DNA from: Lunularia cruciata
Lineage: Eukaryota > Streptophyta > Marchantiopsida > Lunulariales > Lunulariaceae
Assembly: GCA_948567375.1 (NCBI GenBank)
Contig: OX419760.1
Coordinates: 19,654,001-19,718,000, forward strand
Length of the DNA stretch: 64,000 nucleotides
Direction: 5' to 3'
Shown: piece after piece, positions 35,770-46,365 of the stretch
Position numbering within the stretch: the stretch's first letter is position 1
Layout of the letters: each line of letters starts with the position of its first letter
Program-made: the position numbers and the translations under genes
Notes under the pieces: model-generated
Seen by the model: only the letters and a program-made list of their open reading frames with translations
Databases searched by the model: none
What the model was told of the DNA's origin: nothing

Positions 35770-38700
35770 CTATGCCCTTAATTGTTGAGATCGGACTAGC
35801 TGAGCATAAGTTCCATCAATTTCCATCAGCGAACTGTGATTACCGCTCTCCAGAATACAGCCATCGTGTAGCACTGCGATGTCGTGAGATTCTTGAATAG
35901 CTCTTGTCATGCAATGTGTCACCATCAAGACGGACCTCCTGGAATCTGAACCCAAGTACCGATCCAGCACTTCTTGAACGATGCGGGCTGACTCTTGATC
36001 CAATGTACGGGTTGGCTCATCCAGCAAAAGAATTTTGGCATTTTTCAAAATGGTACGTGCGATAGCCATTCTTTGCTTTTGCCCGTCCGAAAGTTGAGCG
36101 CCTCCGATGCCAACCAGGGTGCTGTAGCCTTCCGGGAGCGCGCTGATGAATCCATGGGCATTGGCTGACTTTGCAGACTGAATCATCTCCTGCTCCGTTG
36201 CGTTCTCTATACCATACAGAATGTTGTCCCGAATAGTTAAGTTGAAGACAGCAGGAGATCGTGGAACCAGAGCTATATTCTGTCGAATCCATCTCAGATT
36301 CATATGTTTGAGGTCCTTTCCATCGATAAGCACATGTCCGACTTGTGGATCGTAGAACCTCTCGAGCAAGGCGAGTACAGCTGACTTCCCCGAGCCACTG
36401 GCTCCAACCAGCACTTTAGTCCTGCCCGCTGCTACTTTGAGGTTAAAGTTGTGGAGAATGCAGATTCCGGGCCTTGAAGGATAGCTGAACTTCACTCTAC
36501 GCATTTCAATGGATCCCTTTAAATCAAACAGCCTTTTCGAGACGCTGCTGTCTGGATGGATTTCTGTTTGGCGGTCAGCATCTTCAAACAAAGGAGTAAC
36601 TGCTTGTAGAGCTCTGAAAATCCTCGGTGCACCTTCAAAAAGCTGGCTCAATTCCCCAGAGGTACTGTACAGGATGTAGAACGCCCGGAAAAGCTTCAAG
36701 AATGTCGTTCCCCCGTTTCTTAGCTGCATTCCGGCGAATAACAGAGAGATGGCGAGGGCAACTTGAGCAAGGGCTTGAGACGCCCCGTATAGAAATCCCT
36801 GCTTCAAGCCTTGAGTAAATCCCTTCCTCAGAGGCTCCTCTAGCTGCTGGGAGACTTTCATCAATGTCACCTCCTCCGCCGTGTAAGATGCAATCGTTTT
36901 TATGTTTCGAATTGCCTCTCGTGTGACCTTGTCGGAAAGCTTGTGAGATCTCTTCAATTCACTGGAAAGACCTGTCATTGATGATATCTGTACAACTCAA
37001 GAAACATATTTAAGGTTGCCGTAAATTTGGTGGATTGAAGGTTACTGCAACTTTTTTCTGATCGTTGTCGATAATCGTCAATCTAGTGACGCAAGAACCA
37101 ATTTGGACTGATCTCATTGAAATTTCTTAATCAGATACAAACTGGTTGGACCAAATGTGCACCGCCACGCATTTCTGAAACTAGAACCTCAAGATCGGCA
37201 TTTAAAACAAATAAATTCATTTACTTAATCTGGGCATCACTTCAATCACACAGTCGAAATCACCTCGGAGTCTAAAGGACGAGAATTTTCTTGTCCCACG
37301 CAACTGTTATCGATCAGGGGTGATGATCCAGATACACTTACAAGCATGATTCCCGACAGCACGAAGAAAGGAGTCATCGCAGTGGCCAGTAACATCATAC
37401 GCCAGTCGGTTACCGCAGCAAGACTGATAGCGACAAGCACAGCAGATACACTTCTGATCATCGTTGTAACGTGCTCAGCAAAGAGGGCATTTATGTGAGT
37501 GGCATCAACTCCCAACTTTGTTGCAATTATGGAAGTGCTGTTTTCAGGTCTATCAAACCAGCCTATCTCGTTCTGTAGAATACCTGCACAGGCAACATGG
37601 AGATGATGTGAACTTTTGGACCTAAACTTCAATTCTATTTCAAGAATCGAAAGACTACAAGTGCAGATGAGTAGTAACATGGGTGACAGACCTGAAAATA
37701 GCTTTTGTCGCACCGTAGTCGTAACTTTATCTCCAGCTCTGGAGAAGCAATAAGTTTCCATGAAACTCACGAAGATGGCGGAGCAACCAAGGAGAGCTAA
37801 TAGTACTACCCAGTCATCCACAAGCCCTTGAATATCTTTTGCTGAGAACAGTTCTATCGCTGCACTGATCATGGTGTATGCAGTTATGGGCGTGAGACAC
37901 CCTGATCCGATGGCTCCAATAGTGCCGATGAGTATACTTCTCCACTCTGAAAGGCTCAGTTTTGCCAGTCTTGTAATGCTTGCCTTCAATTTCATCGTCG
38001 ATGTTGTCCCGCCTAAGCGATGATACGAGTCTGTGCTGCAAGATTTTACGAAGCTCGACGCTGAGGAGGATAGGCTGATGCCTACAGGAGAATTGACGCT
38101 GATAGAATAGTGCATTGATGAAGCGTCAGCTACTGTGACACATATGGTCTTTGAGGCAGAATATCTGGACCTGGGAATCAGCAGAGAATACGTACTTTGG
38201 TCATTTGATTGAAGCCAATCCCACCTGATCGTACCAAATCATAATTCCACGAGATCGGCAGAGCAGGCTACTAGAGTGAGTCCTCAGAAATTCTGGTGAT
38301 TGAGATTTCGGCAATTTCGGTAATCACAATGGAAGGACAAGGAATCGATCTTCACACAAGGAATCACAACTTCAACACATCAGAAGCTAAGGGGTTTGAA
38401 TTTCGCACAACTTGCCAGACTTCAGTACTTGTTTTCTCGGAGGAAGGTAGTTCTCCCAGCCGTTTGATTGCTTTTCATGATTAACGAGAGTGAAGTAAAC
38501 ACCGGAAGAGCCTAGTGACATGAGCTCGTCATGGTTCCCCTGCTCCACAATGCGGCCATCCGTGATCACTGCTATCTTATCTACATTCCGAATCGTCGAC
38601 AGCCGATGAGCAACCAGTACGCTAGTCCTATCAAGCATCAAGGAAATCAGGGTTTGCTGCAGTTCTTCTTCAGATTGTGGGTCCAAATCTCCTGTCGTTT

Positions 38701-41700
38701 CATCGAAAAGGAAAATAGCCGGGTTCCTTAGTACAGCTCTTGCAAGTGCTATGCGGCGCTTCTGTTCTCCTGATAGTTGCGCCCCGCATTCTCCCACCTG
38801 AATTTGTGGGAGATTTTTAATAGAGTTCAGCCAAAACGTTTCCAACAGAAATAGCTGAATCAAATCACATGATATATATGATAGCTCCTTTGCTCCTCGT
38901 TACATATGTATCATCATGATTATCACACTTAAATGTGGATGCACCTGAAACAGATGTGGACATTTCACCTGAGTTTCATATTTAAGTGGCAAGTTGGAGA
39001 TGAAGGAATGCGCATGGGCTACTACTGCAGCTGCTTCTACTTCGGAATCAGAGGCATCAGGTCGGCCGAAGCGAATGTTCTCCTTAATACTTGCAGCAAA
39101 GATTGCTGGCCTTTGGCTCACCATGCCCATTTGACTCCTTAACCGCTGGAGTTTCAAGGTCCTCACGTCGTGCCCATCTACTAGGACATCACCTGAGGAC
39201 TCGTCCACACAATAATAACCCTGAGTTCTGACTTCATAAAATTCAAGAAGAAATATTGTTCTTGAGGACAACTATCGATAATCTAGCAGTATGATGAAGC
39301 TCTGGTTCAGGTTTCGGTTGGAGATTGAAACTCAAATTTTTCGGGAAACATTGCACGAACTTTTATCCTCAACGACGAAACTGTTCCGGTACCTTGATCG
39401 GGGTCGTAGAGTCGCTGAATGAGTGAGAGAATTGTGGTTTTGCCGGATCCACTGGAACCCACCAGAGCCAAAGATTTGCCTTGAGGAATGTCTAGATTCA
39501 ATCCGCTGAAGACCGGAACGCTTTCGGAACCAGACGGATTCTGGTACGCAAAGTGGACATTGCGCAGCTGAATTCGGCCCCGGATGGTTTCCAGTGAGAT
39601 GGAATTTTCATCATCACTGAGTTTTGGGGTACGTACAAGCACTTGCCAGACACTTGCACAAGCTGCCTTACCCCGAGTGAATGCCTGAATGTCTGGCGTT
39701 GCCATCCACAATGTCCTGGACATTCAGAAACCGAAATTCTCTTAAGCTAGAACTTTTAAGCCACTGTCACAGTACAGCACAGGCAGGCAGTAAGTCAACA
39801 TTGCACCAGAGGCGATGAGGAGATGCTTACAAGCCTCCGAAGATTATGCAGAAGATGGAGATAATAACGTCAGATGCTGCAGCTCCGTTCTTAACGATCA
39901 CCAATCCCCCGATCCAGAATATTAGCGCCCAGGTCAAATATAGGATACATTTTAAAGCACCCACTCCAAAGCCCTTAGCCAGGCCCTGCTTATGAGCCAC
40001 TTTCGAGGAGGGATAAAGAGCGCTAGAATACATGTTAAAAGCTTCCATCTCCCCCACAGACGAGTAAACTGTCCGAATTTCGGAAATACTCTGCGAATTG
40101 GAATTTTTAGGGTGTCATGAGTTAGAGATCTTGAGGGTCTACTTGGTGTGCATTAGAAAAATTTCAGCGTGAAGTACTACTGATCAATATTTTATGACTT
40201 GTACAGCTTACGAACTGGCAAAGGTAACCATCTTTGCGGTAAGGAATCAACGCTTTCATTAGGACAGATGAGAACCTGCTCTACTATTGCATTGGCTTCA
40301 ACGTAGGCCCCTCTACTCCTCAGCCATAGAGTTCTCAAGAAGCTGTTGAAGAAACGACCGGTCAAAGACGTGAAAGCTAATGTAGCAAGCGCAACGCCTC
40401 CGAGTTGCCAGCAGAAGTACGTTGCCACAATCATGGATCCAGCAAACGACGTCATGAAGCACACGCAATGGCCAATCTGCGTTGTTGGCATGCAAAGCAC
40501 GAAGGTAAGTAAACCTCAAACTATCTAGCATTGTTTTTTCCCTTCCTCTGGTAGAGTAGCAACTTACAAGCTCATTGCCATATTATGCTCGGGGACACAT
40601 ACACATGAGAAGCGTAATTTCTTTACCTTCTCAATTGCATCTTGAACAACACCAATATCATCTGAATAGATTGTAACCAACTTCATAGAATTTTCCCCCA
40701 GGTCAAAGAATCCAGGCTCTTGCTGCAGAATCGTTTCGAAGGTGTATTTACGGAGACGTGTTGCTTGCCTTTCCCCGGTGTACATCCAGCAGCTTTGCTC
40801 TGTTTAGCCCACAAATGTACGGTCAAGAATCGTAAGCAGATAACTACTGTGATATTTCCATGGACCAATAAATCGTAAGACTGAAGAGCAGTCGGGCACA
40901 TGCCCGACTGTTCTTCAGTCTGAATATGATAACTAGAATAATCTGGTTTATGGGATTCGATTAATGCCAAAATTCTGACGTAACCTTCAATTTTAACGGT
41001 GCTATCTTCTCTGCACACTCTTGTGCAGAGTCAATATTTCTAGTAACTTACAATGGTCCAATATGGAAGATATCTAGGGGTATACTGTGTAGGCCATGTT
41101 ACTCACTCTGATAGAGTATCATGAGCGCTGTCTACATTTATTAAAATCCAAAAACGTGCACAGTTTAGGAATCTTACCAAACAGGACTGTTGTGAAGAGA
41201 GCTGCAGAAATATACAAGAATTGAGATGCTTCCTGCACATATACATGGGTTTTAGAATACAACATGCTTCACTATGCACCGCCAAATGATGATCCCCTTC
41301 ACTTCTTGAACTGAGTGTAAACAGATGCTATACCTGTGCCTGAAATGTAAGATCGTTAAGAGTTTGATCCTCCACGTTTTCTATCTGCAACTATTCCACT
41401 CAGAAGCTTTAAGCTTTAACGGATCTGCTCTACTCTAGAAACGGAACAAGGCAGAATCGTATACCTTTGTTAAAGAATCTGCTGTAGCTTGGTCATCTTT
41501 CTTATCTGCTAAAGGTCTGAAGATGGAACCCATGGTGAGAAGTACGCAGGTGATCAGTATGCCGTGGAGAAAGCCGTTGATCGTGCCAATAAGCATCAAG
41601 AGGATGTCCAGACTATCGCTAAAGCACAGAAGTCGTTTAAATGACACTCTAAGAGGATCCTCCCCGCTTCTTAAAACTATTCCCAGTATATCTCTAGGAT

Positions 41701-41857
41701 CCCCTCCCAGAACTGAGCTCTGTGCATTCTCCTTTGAATCTTCTAATACAGTTGAAAGATCGGGAGGTGCAGAAGTTCTCGGTAGCCTAGGTCTTTCAGA
41801 AGAGAAATACTTCTTCCTCTGGCCTGAACCATGGCTGCTCTTGTAAAGGGGTCCCAT
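35770..41857 (-). CDS. ABCB: ABCB-type (P-glycoprotein-like) full ABC transporter
   Basis: An ATP-driven membrane exporter with the order TMD1-NBD1-TMD2-NBD2, about 1,300 residues (plant ABCBs are usually 1,230-1,300). Exons deduced from frame and GT/AG sites are 41857-41465, 41384-41334, 41232-41178, 40799-40627, 40476-40276, 40090-39831, 39715-39393, 39192-38969, 38797 to about 38425, about 38225-37692, 37583-37342 and 36987-35770. Only the exon 9/10 junction, in the variable linker, is unsettled. Family marks seen are [23 protein letters not shown], Walker [10 protein letters not shown] (NBD1) and GASGSGKSA (NBD2), Walker B with intact DE (FLFDETT, LLLDEPT) and H-loop VAHRLST / VTHCMT. Oddities: the signature motifs read LSGEQ and LSDGQ in place of LSGGQ, and the NBD2 Q-loop glutamine appears as R (LVPRSPAVF). 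All other exons join in phase, so the gene looks intact. It is closest in feel to the ABCB15-like group. Substrate unknown. Confidence 0.9.
40878..40921. other. 44-bp near-perfect palindrome in an ABCB intron
   Basis: Two 21-bp arms (40,878-40,898 and 40,901-40,921) pair except at one G/T position, with only a 2-base centre (CA). It lies in the 378-bp intron between exons 3 and 4. The centre is too short for a normal microRNA precursor loop. A cruciform-forming insertion or a relic of a foldback element is more likely. Confidence 0.9.
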
Positions 41858-44214
41858 TATTCTAACGCAGAAGCCTTGAATACTCGATTCTCAGCACTCA
41901 ATCCGCTGTTATGCCAATAACCAGAGTGTCCTATCGACGTTTCTTGCACAATATTGTTATCTAGCTATAGCTAGTTGCATTTAACTTGAGTTTTCTGCGC
42001 CAGTTTGTTCCTCTTCTGAACACAGTTTGCCTTCCCCACCGATAGCTCTAGACTGTCTGCTTGTGCTCAAATTCCTGGCTCCAAGAACCCATCGACCATA
42101 TTCTCCTGCTTCTGTGTACTCCCTAGTCCTAGCGAACACTAAATTTCTTAAAACCGTCAGCAATCTTCGACTTTGACCTGTTCATCCCTTGAGAGAAAGT
42201 ATTAAAACTTACTTGACCTACACACGTCTAGGCCTTCGGTGAGAATTACAGGGAATTCAAGCGCAGCTATTCTGCGTATTGTACATTCTCAAACATAACC
42301 ATCAAATCCTTATAGTTCACATGGACCTGCAGGATACAGCTGTAGAATGACTGGCCAGTACTCCAGTTTCCCATCTTGTACGGGAGATACCTTGACTCTC
42401 CAAATCCGGATGTACTCTGATGCTGGACTGCTAAACTGTAGTGCAGTTCATCAGGAGACTGCAATACTCCCCTCTTCAACAATTTCACTTAACGACATCA
42501 ATAACTCGGATTATCGGCTCAGCGATACTGGTAATATAACATGCAAATGCTCAGAAAATGAAATGCTATAGGTCGATAAATTGGGCCTCATAATTCTAGA
42601 TCACCACATAACTCTGGCAAAATTATCTTAAACGAGAGTCAAGGCAGAATTGAATGTACGTGCATCACCTCTGGTCCACTCTATCATTCTAGATCTAGAG
42701 TCTACTTTGGTTCCCGATGCATCAGTTACGAATGACACTTGGATCTCTATACATATGAGACAATCACGTAAACCAAAGGTCCGGTACATCCGGAGAAAGA
42801 GTTCAGTCGAAGGCGACTCTATTTACTTGGCGTTTTCATTGGGTGCTCCAACAAACCACCACGCTTACCTTTGATTGGACTCCTGTGCATGCCTGGAAGA
42901 CAGCCTCTCCTCCTTGTTCTCGACAGGGAGGAGAATATTTTCTTCAGAGTTGTTTGCAGGAACAGTATATCCATGGCCAGCAGTTGCCGGCCGTTAAACA
43001 GGTCCCGACGGAATATGAGCAAGGTCATGCCGCTGCTCATGTGCATCTCTTTCTTGCAGAAACATCTTTAACAGAATTTTATGTCGTGGCTGTAATCAAT
43101 GCTGGTAAGAATTTAGCCTAGTGTCGTTCTTTCGGCCTACAGGTGTATATTATGATCCACAGAGTCGACCTCTAATGGAGTACTGAAATTCTTCATCTTT
43201 TTAGACAATCTTAGGAGTCGATAACATGAGAATTGCCAAGCCCGATATTAAATTTATGAAGAATCGATGTTAAATTATCTTAACGAGATCTGTTAACGAG
43301 ATATGTTAAATCTGGTGGGATCCAGTATATAAGTCGCTGAGCACTGAATTGCCTCTTCAGATTCTGTAAGTGATAGAGTCATATTCAAAAATCTGTTCTG
43401 TCAAGTTTGATCCCAAGCCTCAAGATTCCACCGTATTCCCCCTAGCGTTGCTCTGTACAGTGCTTATCATTATTGTTCTCAAGTCTTCCGTGGTTATTAT
43501 GAGTCCAAACTTGCACATGGTTTGAGTACTTGATATAGGAGCTCGTATAAATTTAGTCTACCAGGACGGCAGGTTGAAATGAGGTAAAGTAAGTTCAAGT
43601 AAACGTTCACAGGACGGACGCTTTACATGCAATCACAACTTGAAAGAATAATATGCACCATGCATACAAGTCTACTATACATTGCATTCAAACTGAGAAA
43701 GATATTAATAAGATTCGAACACTCAAAAAGATGAAGGATGGAAACAAGACAAGCCATCTGTTTCCTCCCACCGTCTGGAATCATGTAGTGGGTTTTGTTA
43801 CGACCAAGATCACTCGCATTGACCACCAAACTTTTGTCTCCACGTGCAGATGGTTTGGATTTTTCTCTTTGCATTTGATTTGGTCGACTAGTATAGAATT
43901 CAAGAATCATCAATTTCCAGGATTCCAGGATCCATCAATTTTACATGTTTTCCGTGGATGCGCAGGCTGTCCTGAATGTTGATACACCAAGTTGCAAGAG
44001 GGACATTAGCGTCTTCTCTCCCATGTTTCCAACAATCACAAAGGGATCAGATCTAGAGCTGATACATCTCTGGATCAGGTCCAGAGAAAGACGTAATAAC
44101 GTTCTACAGAACAACTACCCTCATAAGTTGAAGCTCCTCTGTACTTTGGCCAAGAATCTAAGTTGCATCTAAATATAATCCAACTCTTGCCAGACTGGGT
44201 CCCAAACGGTGAAC
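41858..44214. other. Intergenic DNA upstream of the ABCB gene
   Basis: It should contain the ABCB promoter and 5' UTR (minus strand), but I could not place a TATA box with confidence. Overlapping frames on both strands at 42.3-43.1 kb (up to about 92 codons) match no known family. A TATATAA at about 43,327 on the plus strand has no gene behind it. Confidence 0.4.
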
Positions 44215-45526
44215 TTATATCCAGTCCCTCTCTTGAATCTTCAACGGAAGGTACACTTCTGAAAGATACTGAAACCCAAAACTGGTCAGAGCCTGAATTT
44301 CAGCCTTCTCATTCGTTTTCACCATCAGCTGAAGCTCTATAACCCAGTTGGGATCTCGTTTTACGAAATCCTCTTGCAGCAACTCCTTACTCGTTTTAAT
44401 ATCCTGATCTGTCAGAGGCAATCTGCACTGCTCTGGAATCTTGTATTTATCAAGATCAGTGGGGCTAACACCCAGCCACTTTATATCCGGAGTGGTAAGA
44501 TTTGAACTATCGTACGACATATGCTTATACCCACTTTAAGTACAAGGAAAGAATTTTAAGTCCATACGGATCACTATCAACAAGACCTAATACATATCCG
44601 TCTTCATTTTCTTCAGAAACAGTCGAGTTGCAACATCCGGCTGTCCCTTGGCAGTGATGATAATACACGGAAAGCGATTGTAAAATCTATCTTCAGCAAG
44701 ACGCATGAACGCAGCATCTTTCTCCAAGAGGATGAAAAGGCCATTGCTCTCGAGATCCCGGACCTTGTCAACGTTTGGTGGTATAGCCTTGCCCCCGATA
44801 TCCATTTTTGTGTAGTCAATCCTGTCACCATCCTCGATAAAAGTCAACCTTCCCACAACTACCCCCTTCTCGGATGCCACCACGTTCAAACTCGAACGAG
44901 TTCATCCCAGCATGCAGGATACGTCGTCCAGAAAGCCATCAGATTGAGTCTGCTCAACAAAGAGCTTTACGTCGGCGTAGAATAAATCACGCTTTTTCAC
45001 GTGGATCCGTTTTCGACATAGCTGGTAGATCAACTGCAAAATTCGGGTGATAATGGCGGTCTTCCTCACAGTCGAGATGCTGGCGAACAGACGAATTGTA
45101 GCCTTGTCTTTAAGCACGATTCGGTCCAGCTCTGGAATGCAAAGCTGGTTTGCGCTGCCTTTTACCTGGGATGCTGTAGCCGAATCCATAGCCGGTGAGG
45201 ATTGATCCCGCCACGCGTATGATGGTTTTCTCGATTTCGGAGAGTACCCCGGCAGCCTGAGATCGACGACTTCCTTGCATGCATGGGAGAGGTTTAGGTC
45301 TGCGAAAGTACGTTTTCGATAATGGCTTTCCTCGATGATTCTGAGAATTCTCGAATCGAATCCAGATGCTGATATCAGGTTTGAGCTTCTGCTTGAAGTC
45401 TAGTGCTGCCTTAGCTTGCGCTTTAGGAGCCTCACGGGGAAGAACGTCCAGTTCATCTACTTGTCCTTCACCAATTGTCGAGCTCTCGTTTTCTCCCTCT
45501 AGCCGACGCTTTCTCGATGCGTGCAT
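44215..45526 (-). pseudogene. TOP6A: Decayed copy of topoisomerase VI subunit A (SPO11-3/BIN5/RHL2 type)
   Basis: The intact plant protein (about 430 residues) pairs with TOP6B in a nuclear type IIB topoisomerase needed for endoreduplication. Here nearly the whole protein is recognisable in order without introns: a basic N-terminus, LNLSHACKEVVDL, SEIEKTIIRVAGSIL, NQLCIPELDRIVLKDKA, KRDLFYADVKLF (active-site Tyr kept), [32 protein letters not shown] (Toprim Glu), VDSDPYGLKIL (Toprim DxD), and [20 protein letters not shown] to a C-terminal [11 protein letters not shown]. The frame breaks several times: shifts near 45,360, 45,245, 45,168, 44,592 and 44,530, and an in-frame TGA near 44,903 where Arabidopsis has Cys. 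One Val codon before EKDAA is also absent. No poly(A) tract was seen at its 3' end, so a retrocopy is possible but unproven. Confidence 0.88.
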
Positions 45527-46365
45527 TCAAGCACGCTGCAGCTGAAACCACACTAAGATCCTACTCTCAAATTTTTTCACTCGCGGACTTAAATTCGTCC
45601 AATTCTCTATTCTCGAGGTGAAGGCAAACAGTTTTATAATAGATTGGCACTGTACACTAAAAGAAAATCACGTGTGATTGATCTGTAATGGAATTGCCGT
45701 GATGTCAAGCACAATACACGTCTGTGAGGATACGAAAAGCTCAGTTGAGCACAAATGTTGCAGCAAATTCGTAGATGCTACAGCTTACATATGCATTATA
45801 AAGGGGATGGAAGCGGGGTTAGATCACATGTCAAGTTCAATAGCATTGAACGTGAAGGCGCCCATGCGCATGAATTGTTATTTATGATTCAACCGATCGG
45901 CGTTACCTCTCTACCCTGGTCTGCTTCTTGGCCTCGGTTCGCAACTTGGAATCGTATATTCACATGAATCTAGTGCATGCGTTTAGGCTCTCGTTATCGT
46001 GCCCAATTTCTGGTTACCGTGGTGGCTACCATCTGCGTGGTTTGACCTTAAAAGGCAAACAATAAACTGCCTTGCGAACCGCGAATTTATTGCTATCAAT
46101 ACAATTGTTATCATGCTGACGTGTCTATGCTGCATTGACGTGGAGAACATTTCCTTTTATAGGATTGTCAGTCTACTTTAGGTAAAATGGGATGGGCTCC
46201 GGAGTAGAAAATATGAAGGATGGGAATAAAGCGGGACAAGGGAGAGATGAAAAAGGTAAAATGGGGCTAAGCTGCAATAGAGTCTATATGAGAAATTTAC
46301 CCTAATGCCTATCCGAGCCAGGCAGGTAGTATGGTTTACAAACTATTGGAGTATCCGAAGAAGTA
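45527..46365. other. Intergenic DNA at the right edge of the host island
   Basis: No gene seen. CG-containing sequence continues to about 46,200. After that the composition changes and the non-LTR element begins near 46,370. Confidence 0.4.

Noticed and set aside
40878-40921. Palindrome considered as a microRNA precursor
   Set aside because: The 2-base centre leaves no workable loop and there is no longer imperfect stem around it.
42267-43121. Overlapping frames on both strands upstream of the ABCB gene
   Set aside because: Frames occur on both strands at similar length, match no family I know and have no splice or start context that favours one.
43325-43331. TATATAA as a plus-strand promoter
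   Set aside because: No credible reading frame or exon follows within 1 kb.
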